A stretch of DNA of 64,000 bases. It comes from Scortum barcoo (taxonomy: Eukaryota > Chordata > Actinopteri > Centrarchiformes > Terapontidae). A program made the translations under genes and the position numbers. Location: positions 17,010,643 to 17,074,642 of the forward strand of contig CM041531.1 of NCBI GenBank assembly GCA_023238725.1, read 5' to 3'. Of this stretch, positions 13,401-25,900 are shown one piece after another (positions within the stretch are counted from its first letter, which is position 1; every line of letters begins with the position of its first letter). The notes beneath the pieces were generated by a model, which saw only the letters and a program-made list of their open reading frames with translations, was not told where the DNA came from and searched no databases.

Positions 13401-16400
13401 ATGCAGAGCTGATTGATTGAAAGGCAGTTATCATGTTCCAAGGCAATGATTCCATGAATTATAGTTTGAAACAGAACAGCCCCACAGACCTGCCAGTTGT
13501 GAATTCAATCAACCTACTTTAATTTGTTACTCTTAGTAGAAGGATAAGTCTAAGATGAGTTCCTCTCAGCTCAGCCCAGAACAGAAACTTCTTAGTAGAA
13601 GGACTTCTAAAAGGATCCTTGTTGATGCCAGGTGCAATCCTATGAAGACTGTACAAACCACATTTAAAATTCACTTGAGAAATTCCAGGCGTGGTCAAAG
13701 ACACAGCAAACAGTGCAAGAAAAGAGCAGCTGCCTTTTTCAATCCATATACAGTGCTACTACACAGACAAAACAGTGTAAGCAAAGAAAATTAAATAAAT
13801 TAAAGAGCGAATTAAAAATGTCTGCTACTGCAAACACATTTAATTGGTTTGCAAACCATCTGCAAACTAGAGAGGTGGCAAAAAGCTAAATACGAGCTAG
13901 AGTCAATTAAAAACCTAAAGCATTTCTCTATATTTCTTGACGCCCACCACTGTAAACGAAGACAACAGCGGCTGTAACTTGTCATTTTATTACAAGAGAA
14001 TGGGACATATATTATGAGAGCATGTGTTGTGTCCAAAAACACACCAATTCTGTATCACCATCAACACATTAAAGTTGGATATAATAGTAACACATCCCCA
14101 TAAGTGTTGACAGGTCAGCACCATAATGAATGTTCACTCCCATCACTGAGGACTCAGTTGAGAGAGGGTTTTTTTTAGCCGCAGTATAAAACAAACCGTG
14201 AATATCAACAGTTTGCCAAAGCAAATTTACATATAAATGTTCTTCTTTTATAGAAACGTATTTTACACTGTATCTGTGGGGACTATGAGCTCAGGGTGGA
14301 TAGCATGCGTCTCCTCTAAGATGTCAAATATAGCTATTTTGTATTAGTAGACTTTTAAAGAACCTCCCCAGAGTAGCAAGTGTAAAGTACTTAGTGCTTA
14401 AGTGTACTTAATGCTTAAACTTTAATCCAGCAATAACACTGAGGTTGAGCTTAGGGAGACGCCATTGTCAAAAGGAAATCAATCACAATTAAACTCTATA
14501 TATATAGGTGCTGTAGTATGGAGCCACTGAGTGTTCAAGATTAAATAAATAACTAAGACATTATGATATTTATAACTGTTTGATTCAATTATGAAATATA
14601 TTTTAACAAACCAATACATTTTTAAATAGTTTAGAAAATGAAATGATCTTGAAATGGAATTTCATTATTTATTTATTATTATTCACTTTTCTCATTTCAA
14701 TATAGGTATTTTATTTCATAGTGACACTTTTTTCGTAATGTTACTTTTCATGTTTCAACTAATCACATGTCCCCTGCCTCTTTTCAGCAAGCCTTATAAT
14801 TACTACCACATTTAGTCACTTCCTCTTACAGATAACAGCTACAGGTACTTCTGAACTAACCAAGCTTCTGCTGTAAATAAACAGCAGACAGACACAGAAA
14901 CTAACATGACATTTTATTTATGTAACAACGAGGCTGCAGATGCCATGCAGCTAGTCAGCTACTCTAACTTTTAAGCTTGAGTTTATTACTCAGCTTCAAA
15001 GTGAGCTGCCAGCTGCTAACTGGTTAATGTAAGTTACCACAGCAGGCTTTTCATCCCAGAAATACATCTCAATAAAGGAGCTGGTATGCTTCAACAGTGG
15101 AGCTTGTCTGTGGTTGAAGGGTGCCAAAAATTCAGTAACTCTCCCGAAACCAAAAATCCAACATTTATGCCCACTTCACACAGCAATTGACTGTGTGTGG
15201 AGGGTTTGACTGAGTGAGTGACTACATATGATGACCTTGATGAAGGCCACAGGCTGAATCATGCACACACTGAAAAAAAAGTTTTTCTTTATACTAAAAG
15301 TGTTGCTGAAATTCTGACAGGGTTTGAACTTCTCCGTTAAGTCCTTAACATATTTAATGTTTTGTGTGAGCAAAACCCTGCCCTAAGTGGGCCTGCTGTG
15401 CAGCTGGAGGCATGTGATTGGCTTAAAGATGCGGAGGTGGGCACAAACACCACTGCCGTAAAACGGACATAGTGATTTGAAATGTCATTGTCATTTTTAT
15501 ATACATGAAGAAATGTGACATTATGGAATAAAATAAATAAAACATTAGATGTATCAAATGATATCTATAATGAAATGAAAATAAAGTCTTGTAAAATGTA
15601 TTTCTCTGAAAATTACAATAATGAAATAACATTTCAAAATAAAGAGTTCAATTTCATTTCTTGAATTATTTCACAGCTTAATGAAAAATGTATATATTTC
15701 ACTCAATGCTATTTTATGATCATATATTTCAAAATGTCCTTTTTATGTCTTTGGAGACTTTAGGACTCCAGTCCAGTCTGTATTACTGTATTACTCCAAA
15801 ATGCTACTAAAAGTGGCCTTTCTGAGATCTTACTCAGTGGGCTTTGCCTTGTCTTTGATTCTGGATGTTTTTGAACAAGACTGGAATAACAGCGATTAGG
15901 ATTTTATAGGTGATGCTTTTTGTGCTGGTATAGTTTAGCCAGCGCTGGTGGTTATTTGCATTAGCCACAGTTTTACCAAGGCCAGGAAACACAGGCCGGC
16001 AGTCAGCCAGGCGCAGCAGGTTAGGAGGAGCTACCCACTGAGAGTCAACAGTAAATGCTGGTGTTCATGTCACGGATGCCCAACGATGCCAACAGACAGA
16101 GTCCCTGTGCTACAGTGAACTTAATGGCGGAGAGCTTTTTGTATGCTATTAGCTGCTGGATGAGTACCTCTCACCCAACTATTAACATCCTGTGGTGCTC
16201 TTTTTAGAGACAAGCTAAAGTGCAGCTGCATCACAGTGATCTTAGCAAAATGTTTTTCCTTTTAAATAATTAATGTGCATGTACATAAAAGAAAATTACG
16301 TAGCATGAATGTTTTTTTTTAAATATCAATAAATTGTTCTTATAATCCTTTGTTTTGTAGTAATAATCAGAAAATATATGATTGCTAACCAGTCATGAAC

Positions 16401-16761
16401 ATTCAGAAGATGCTTTGAGTTTTCATTTAAAGTTGTTGTGGTTAATGCTTTATGAGTAGTGATCTTATGTGGCAGTGTCTTGTTTTGTTCTTGTACAAAT
16501 GTCCTCAAGCAAAAATCTATAAGTGAATTATAATTCCTTACACATAACTTCATGCACAAAGTAAAAGTAAAATGTAGAGCTGATGCGGGAGATGAGAACT
16601 TTTGGTGGGATGTCCTCTGCGTTTTTGACTGAGCCGCTGCCTCTCAATGTTAAAGCATCCACCCTGCAAAAGACATGTTGTCAATGACCATGAGACACGC
16701 ATCGATCGACCCACCACACACACTCAGAGAAGCTGTCGGGCAGAAAAATACTCACACAGCA

Positions 16762-16810
<49 letters not shown>

Positions 16811-16942
16811 CTGTGAGGCAGAAACACTCAGAATGCACAAAGTTGGCAGGTGGTTGGAGGAAAAACACACCCTCAAACATACACAGAAACAGATGCACAC
16901 GCATTATGAAACTGGGAAAAGTTGGCAGTTAGTTGCACACAG

Positions 16943-16973
<31 letters not shown>

Positions 16974-19900
16974 GACGCAGGTACAGAACAAAGCCCTCTG
17001 AACATCTGTGCTCCCCAGCAGCCTGACCTGACTGGCTGAGTAAATCTCAATGCTGCGTTGTCTCTCGGCCTCCAGGGAGAATGTTTGCTGGCGTCGAGGC
17101 CTCAGGTGAGCCAGGACAAATGAATGATGCTGAGCTGCGGGATGGAGATTTAATCTCAGGGCTTTTCAGCGTGCCACTCTGGGTAAATAGGCTGCAGGAT
17201 ACAGGCTGAGTCCGCCTGCAGAGGAAACTGAAGGTTAAAGTAACTTGTCCTCGCCACCGTCGATAGGCACGCTCCATAATAGCTGCTCCATTCTCATCAG
17301 TGCGGAGGAATGAGGTGGTCAGTGGCTATTTAGCAGCTCAATAAAACAAACCTAGATGGAATATTTACACCTAGGAAATAAGGAAGAGAGGGCAACTGGT
17401 ACAAATGGAGAGTTAAACAAGCTTTCAGGCTTACTGAATTAGTAGTTGGCATGGTGGTATCCTCAGGAGGACTCCCAATTTTCTTTCATTAATTTGCTGC
17501 AGTTAGAGACTTTATTTAACTGTTTTACAGTCAGTTATGGGTAATTGTGATTCAAATCTTGAATCTCTGCATCTACACAGCTGGCTTTGATGATAGTAAA
17601 TAGTTTACATTTTAGTTGTATTATTATTGTCAAATAAGGTAAAGTTTGCTTCAGCATGAGTGGACGACAGCAGTTACTAAGTATGAAGAATATTTTAATC
17701 TTGTGTTAAAGGGGAGCCCCTGATTGCACACGTTCAAGTCTATTTACAGGTCTTGGGGAATACTGCTATATATATGGTGTAAAAAACCTTTTAAAATCTT
17801 TTTGCGCCTTGGGGGAGCTGTGCAAAATCGGATTACTCTTTGGAAGAAACTGCCACAAATGGTTTGATTACTGTACAGTCGGATTAAAGAAAATAACTTC
17901 TCCAGGATAATGAAAATAAAATTAAATATCTTTTTCTCCTGTTTGCCAAATCCAATGAAAACACCCAAGATCATATTTGAGATCTGCATCAATCCAATTT
18001 ATGTATTGTGCTCTCTAGTGACATCGCTATTACTGCAGTTGCAGAGATGAACTGAACACATTCATCGACAGTGAAAGTGGAGTCGGCAAGTGCTTCCTTT
18101 TCATCTAGACATTTTTCCATCTCATAACAATAGTTTGTATATAAAAGTCTTGAGGAAAGAAAATATATTTTTATCTAATCTCCCCAGTCTGGATGAGAGT
18201 TCTGTGTATAAGGATAAATAAATGTAAATGTAGATGAAATATCAATAATTTTCATTTTTATAAATTATAAATCTGAAGCCTATACAACAACAAAAAAAGA
18301 AAAAAAGTCAAAGAGTGAATTTTTTGCCAGGATACACAGAGAGAGACAGAGAGAGAGCAGGAGATAGATTAAGGTGAAATTAATTTCAGGTATCAGAGGC
18401 TTGTGGACCTTTCCTCAGCTGATAACAGCACAGCCCAATAAGTGTGGTTTGGTGATTTGCAGGTGAAAAAATGTCCAACCGTCTATTCAGTGTGATTTAA
18501 AATGTTAAATATGTGCCAGTGTGTCAGCCTGTTTATGTTAGTTTTTGCTTTTTTTTAATTCAAGTCCCTAAATGGGTTTCAAAAGGTTCCAAAATCTGGT
18601 GACAAAGTTGTTTAATTAGCAGCAAGAAAAGTGGGGAAAAAAAGAGATTGTGGTGTTCTTCCACCTGATGAAGAGTCCACATACAGTAGCTTGTCAAGCA
18701 TGAGAGTGTTGGGGGGGCTCACCATTTATTCTAGTCAGTTACATAAAATTATTCGTTCTTTGGACTCATTTTGACATCTACAGTTAAGATCCATTTTTGG
18801 CTTTCTGACTGAAATGTAAGATGTGAAATATAAGATGACAGCTTATAAAGTCTAATGCCTCAAAGAGAGCAACGAGGGATTTCTACAAACAATTCCTTGA
18901 GTAAAAGCGCAGAAAGAGTTCATCGGGCTCCGTGTGATTAGTGCAATGTGGAGCAGCCAAGGCAAACACGTCAGACAGAGGAGTGAATTTGTTAAAATAG
19001 AGTAGTAAGATTAACAATTAGTGAGCTTGAGTTTAGTTAATTTACATAATGACATAGATAGAAGTGTAGATATCCCGATAAAACTGAATGATGAAACGGA
19101 TGCAAATCCCCAATTTGCACATGTGAGATAAGAAATCCATCAATTAAATATCAACTTACCTCACACAAATAAAGTAAAGTCAAGATAACAATCTAACTTC
19201 TGAGTAAAAGTTAAAATAAATATATTATAGTCTGGCACCTGCTGATAGATGACAACCTTCACATTTTTGCATTTTTGGCATCTCACCAACTGTCTCATCC
19301 AGAGAAACTTAATGATGGATGCAACAATAGAATAAGCTTCAGTAGCTGGATCTTCAGCATGACAGGCAGGTAATAGTAAGGCCAACACTGATCCTAATGA
19401 TCATGAATGATCAAAGAGTGCACGGTAAAGAATTCAAGTTATCTTTCATAAGGATAAAGATTATTCACATTTTTTAAAGAAAGTACAATAGCAGAGGAGC
19501 AGAGATAGGATACAGTGGGGAATAGATGTTAAGTCTGGAAACTCTTCAGACTTGTGAAAAAAAATTCACTGTTCCTTAATCAGCTGAGAAAGTGTCAGAG
19601 ACATTTGGCCTACGAAATCCAGTCAAAACCCATTTTGAATTAAAATGTATGTGTATCGACTTAAGGATGTTTTTCTCAACTCTTGGAAAGCAGATTTTTA
19701 GAGGATGAAGCTTTGACAGCAGTGATGTGTTAGTGTCCCTGGTGGGGCTCTCGCTGGCTGCCAGTTTCTGCAGACACTTCTGTTCTGATCTACTTTAAAA
19801 CTGGGACATGTCTTCATATTTAACACTGATTTCAGAAATGGTGGTTAATATACCATCTGACAGAAACACCAGAGGAGCATTTGACATTTTTTATGAATCA

Positions 19901-22900
19901 CCTTCCCAACATGCTACTGACCAGATGGTCTGGATGATTCTGGAAAAATTATGAAGAAAAAAGAAAAAAACACAGAGAAATTGGTAAGACTGAATCAGTG
20001 ATCTGTGTCTATGAATGAGGAAATATTGCAGAGATTTCACCATTTGGTGAACTCTTTTGGATAGAACCACAACAAACATTGAGAAATAAATGGGGCTTCT
20101 GCCTCCCGTTTATTATCTCTCAAAGCATTTACATGTTGCATAACAGGATCGTAGGTGGCAAGGTTTTGGCAGGCAGTGCGGAGAGAAAATTGTGTTGTGG
20201 TAACCAATCACACTTTAAACACAGGGTGTGTTCAATTTGCATACGTGTAAGGTATTAAAAACTCAGTCGGTACATACTGCATACTGCGAATGAAATGAAC
20301 AATTGTGAGGCAACAAAGTGTGCCATTACCTGCCAATACTGTTAACACTGAAGTAGACTCAAGAAGCATGTCTTCTCTTACCATATGACTGTATCAACAA
20401 CATCACAACATTATAGGTCCAAGCCACCGTTGAATGCAAATTATTTAACACAAATGTAAAACAATGTAACTTCTTCTTTTCAATATAATATTTTCCTCTG
20501 TTATTTTAAGGCAGATTTCCATTATTAAATATTTTATGTGTTGAACACTTTTTCTAGAGTGCATTATATATATATATTTGATCTCCCAAGCTCTTCCTCT
20601 TAACTGTACCTTAATGTCACGTATTATCATTTGTAATTATTTTATCTAACATTTAATTTAAACTGTCTGCTTTGCAGTCTGCCATTGGACAGCCTGAAGA
20701 GTCACAATGCACTTAGGGGCAGTGAAGTATGTCATAGTAAGCTCACAAAGCAAGGAAATTAAAGGCTAAAGGTGACTTCTTCATCTACAGAAAGAGGTTA
20801 GCATTAGGTTTAGCATTAGCTGCAGCTTTAGGACTTGACTTGGAGTTTCCGGATGCCTCTTTGTTTTGTTTGCTGATGACAACACATGCAACAGCTCATG
20901 AGCTCTGCTGCAGTGTCTTGATTCACTCTTGAATCCACAATGACATATTTGTTATGATATTTATACAACCACCATGTGTGAAGACAAAGGACACACAGAT
21001 GGAGAGTGGATAAAGATCCTGGAAGTTTACTTTTGTACCAAGGATGCATTTGAATCTGTGACGTAAACAAGAATGCGTAAGAGGCCTGAAGTCATGTTGT
21101 GAAAATAATGCATGATGTTTCAGGGAGTAGACAGAAATGAGGTGAACACGATGTTGTTGGCTTCCATGTATTTCCTGCTTAACAAACCACAAACAAATGT
21201 CCCTTGGCTCCTTTAAACAAACTGCATATTAGCTGTATACTTAACATAACATTCATTTAACCCTGATGACTCTTCACTCTTTGTCACACATGTATTGGTT
21301 ATCCTCTTACACATTTAACAAATACTGTATTCCTTAAGCCGTAACACAGTGACATTGCTCTTTTAACCATAAATTACTAAATGAATACAGAATAAACCTG
21401 CTGTCTTACTGAGCATGTCTCTATCACGCTCTGTCTGCGTGCCAAGAGCTGGCAAGCAAGCTACATCCAGGCCAACACTCACTAATGACACGGAAAAACA
21501 CGGACATCCAGAGCAATCAGAACACAATCTATACCGCAGCAATGATACCAATTGATAATTAAACTTGGAGAAATAAAGTAAAATAAATTAAAAGGAAATG
21601 TTATTTCAAGTGCATTATTCAACACCTGCTGTTTCACTTTGGTTCGTTTTTCTGTACATTCAGTTCACATTTTTATTTCATCAACATCTTAGGCTGTATT
21701 CAAGAGCCATACATAATGGTGCATAATTATAAGTATAGCAAAATCAATACCTGCCAACATGCTACACACAACCCTTTCCAGAGATAAAAGATGCAAAATT
21801 GAGCCATGACTTACTGAGGCCACTGTCAAATTGTGATTCTGCCTCATAAGAAAAATTAATGTAGTTTCTTCTTTTTGTACAATTTTATTTACTTTCTATA
21901 GTGTAACCTGTGCAGCAAAATCTTAATTTCTTTAAGGTTTTGAACAGATTAAGAGAAGAGTTGTCTACAAACTACCGAATATTCTATCACAGACCTGAGA
22001 AATAACATAATGTCGAATTGGTGGGATTTTCTTTATGTACTATTGAAGTAGTAATTGTTACAAACATTTTGGACACTTACTGTAATTAACATTATTTTTT
22101 ATGGTTCACATTTAATTTAATTTTGAATTTGACTGACTATTTAATACATTCGCTTTGTCCTTTCACATATGGCTTTCTCTCCTGTTGCTAAGCATCAAAC
22201 TTGCTTGCTTCATTTCATTCGCATTTTCAAGCAGAGAGAGCTATGGTACAGCTTGAGCCACATCCATCCTTGTATATTGTGGCATTGTTGTTGCAGTGTA
22301 TAAATATATAAGTGTGTGTGCGCGCGCATTTATAGATGCCATAGATGCCAGAGTTGTCATGGTAAACCTCTAAGCTGTCATGTTTTATTCATAGTGAGGC
22401 ATGAAGGCTAACATTTAACCCCTCTTTTCTTACCAGGCTTTACACATGCAACCTCTTTTTTTCATGTATTTCTGTCTTTCTCACTTATTTCGCCTCTTAC
22501 TCTGTGTGTCAAGTGATGGAGTGTGGTCAGTGTGATTCACCTTATCAATAGTAGAGCTTAAAACCTGCAATCACTAACAAGGGACATTGAAGGTTGAAGG
22601 TCACAATATCCAAAATGGATGGACTTAACTGCTTGTCCTGAGACTATAAAGGTATCATGTTAGAGTGAGTTATTAAGGAGAAATAGAATAAGAAGTATAG
22701 GGAGAGACAGAGAGACTGTTTTTCTCATTTTGCTCAGCTCACCGTTTTATTTTCCTCACAGAGATTTTTCAGAAACAGACATTTTACAATTCTGTTCTCA
22801 TTAGAAAATGTCTCCCTGTGTTGTTTCAATGCCAACAGTAAAACCAAGGAATCCAGATAAAAGATTTGCAGCTCGGCAGGTCCAGCGCCATCTCACAGTT

Positions 22901-25900
22901 TATTTGCGTTTTGGAGATTTATAAGCACTTGAACCCTAATGTTCCCAGAATTCTCTCTTAAGCAGCTTCAGAGTTAGATGGAACATTTTTCACAGTTTGA
23001 CAATATCTCATATTCTGTAACTACTTTTTTCAACACTTCGCTGAAGCTATATCACACTTATTTTAAGAGAAATATTCAAATATTCAAGATTTTTTTTTTC
23101 AGGGATTCACCACTACATCAAACAGAGAATTTAAGTTGAATGTCTTATGCATCATTTTGTACACATTTCCTTGTAATTCAGCATGACATATTTGGTACTG
23201 TATCTCTAGAACCTCAAGATCTTGACTGGAATATAAAATAGTACAAAGTAGGTGCACCCACAGTGCAGCACTTACAGCTGCAGCCTCCTCTCATTTCTCT
23301 GTTTGTACCCTCGCCTCCTCTCCTTGCGTCTTAGTCCCTCCTTTCCTCAGATGCGAGTGGAGGAGGTGAGGAAGAGACATGCAGAGAGATGAGTCAAGGC
23401 AACAGGCATTTAACAAAATGAGACATCCGTGCCTCAGAGCTGTCATTTTAAAGCGACGTCAGTTAAATATGACAAGCGGCTCAGCTGCATCATTTGTCCA
23501 TTGTTTTGCCTACCGCTGTATTTTATGATCTCTGCCACATTATAGATAGTTACTTTTAATTAAATTCACAGTGTAGCATTATGTGACAAGAATGTACAGA
23601 CATATACTGTAATAATAATAATTATAAACATATTTTTCTGCTGATATAATATTGTGTCATGTTCTATAAAATCTACTAAAGCTTAATATCAGAGGAAAGG
23701 ATTTTCAAAATGACTCTCGTCTCTATTTGTCTTTTTTCCCCCTTTTCTCTCCCTGCCTGTCTGCGGTTTAGTTGTCCAGCATATTAAGCGGAGAGACATC
23801 ATCCTGAAAAGGGAGTTGGGTGAAGGAGCGTTCGGTAAAGTCTTCCTGGCAGAGTGTTACAACCTCAGCCCCACCAAGGACAAGATGCTGGTGGCTGTCA
23901 AGGTACGTCTTCACTCTGTGGTTGTGTGTGTGTGTCTGTGCACACAAGTAAGTGTGTTGTAAGCAGCATTAAAGCAATTGTCTGGTGTTTTGGGTAATGC
24001 ACTTATTCACTTTTTGTATAGAATTAGATGTGAGGCTTGACACCACTCTCATATCTGTGCAATAAATACAGAGCTAATATGCAGGGACACAGCTAGTCTG
24101 CCTCCAAAAGTAACAAAATCCTCCTCCCAGCACCTCTAAAGCTTACTAATTAACACTTTATATCTGACTTCCTATTTCCTACACGTTGCATTTTATTTCA
24201 GTGTGTAAATGTACACACTTGAAAGATTTACAGTGGGACGAATACAGTAATTTCTGCCAACAGCTCCTCAATGCATTGTGTCTCTATTGATGTATAGATG
24301 TGAAAATGACCGTGATGCAGTCAGTTGTCAGTACACAGTAAATTGTGCCAAATGTTGGGTGAGCATTCCCATGGAGGCCCAGTATTCGTGTTTTGATCTA
24401 TCACCGGGCTCTGCTGGTATCAGGTTGCGCCATTATAACTCTTCTGATCCCTCTGACAGACGATGCCATTCTCCACCTCCGACCTAATGCGCCTTTAAGC
24501 TGCCGTTAAATCCCACTTGCAACTTAGCCAAGCAGAGAGCAGACATTCGGCAGCTTGACCAAGTCTTATATCTTCATTACATCTGCTTAGACTAAACGGC
24601 AGTGTCTGACCCAGGTGTCTTGAAAGCTAGATTCATGTGAATTCTATAACCCGCTCAGTAGTCCAGCTTGCTGTATATCTGACTCCATGAGTCTTGCCAA
24701 CAGCCTCTGGTTAGCAACCCTTCTGTCGGTGATGATGCAAAACAATCTAAAATCTCTATGTGCTGCTCACTATGAAGTCAACTAGTGAATCCAGACACAG
24801 CCATGGTTTGACCCTTAAGCTTTGCTAAGCTAAACTGGCTCCTATACATATAGCTAATGCACACATATGAGGGTATGCCATATTGATCGTATCATCTAAC
24901 TCCCTGCAAGAAAGTGATAAAGTATGTTTCCAAAATGTCAAACTATTCCTCTAAATGACAGTAAGGGAGAACAGGACTAAGGTTCAGCAGGTGATTTTAT
25001 TGTTTTCCGTAAAACTTCCACAGGTTGAATCACTAGCATGACAGACATGAGCATATTAATCAACATGAAAATGTCATGTTGTTATGTCAGTTTTGCATTT
25101 TGTACCTAACCTGAGACACAATGGAGATAAAAAAGAGTTTTCTGTTTGATAGGTGAGGGCTCTCACATTGGCTGTCTTTTTTCACCCATTGAAATCCCAT
25201 CAAAGTGTCAACCAAGGGACCAACAATTACTGATGAGCAAAGTCAATACTACAGTGAATTTGATGCTTTGTTTTAAAGAGCTTAAAGCATTTGGAACCGT
25301 CGCCCCTCCGCGGTGGCTCTGAATGCTTTCACGGTGTTCAACATCAGCAGCTCCCCCATGTGAATACGAGGAGCTGTGTGTGAATGTGAAGCAGGCTGAC
25401 GCTGAATAGGAGGTCGCAGACTCAGCAAACTTACCCAGGAAAAGAAATTACAGTCAGAAAATTGCCCTGACCTTGATGACTGCAGAACTCAGTGGAGGAG
25501 TTAGGATGATCATAATGGCTGTCACTTCCTTTTTCTTAGTGTTATGAAATTACAAAAAAAAGTTTTCTAATAAGCATCCTTTGCCGTGTCCTCTTCAGTT
25601 TTAAAACACAAAGCAATGTGCATTTTCATCTGACCATGTTCTGCCTGTGATAAAGCAGGAAAAGGTTCTCTGAATACACTTAAAGGTCAACAAAGGGAAA
25701 ATTCATAGCAGCGCTTTCCCTCAATTTATTGTAGTCGAGCACTTGAAGGTATTGTTTTGGAGGGACGCCCAGACGAGAAACATTTCCTTAAGAGTGCGGT
25801 TTGATTTGGTAATAGAATTTTATGGCCATTTTACCTACTCTGCCGTACATCTCAACCACCTCCAGCACTTCACTGCAAGAAGAGCTCATGTGAGTAAATG

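Larger units (their letters stand above)
10468..23771 (+). other. ntrk3: ntrk3 intron (13.3 kb)
   Basis: Bounded by GTAAGT at 10468 and TTTAG at 23767-23771. Mammals place the terminal exons of a truncated, kinase-less TrkC at this position. I looked for a homologue and saw none; those mammalian exons appear partly derived from a mammalian MIR repeat, so their absence from a fish is expected. Contents are microsatellites, an AT-rich block at about 14580-15700, and moderately GC-rich unique stretches (10540-11170 and 13000-13470) that could be conserved non-coding elements. I see nothing else functional. Confidence 0.85.

Noticed and set aside
16647..17039. A 130-codon open frame
   Set aside because: It exists only because two AC microsatellites lack stops; the protein is a His-Thr run with no domain.
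17077..17106. A possible 30-bp mini-exon (CTCCAG acceptor, GTGAGC donor) in the intron before the P-loop exon
   Set aside because: The encoded residues match nothing in Trk proteins, and splice-like sites of this quality occur often by chance in 13 kb.
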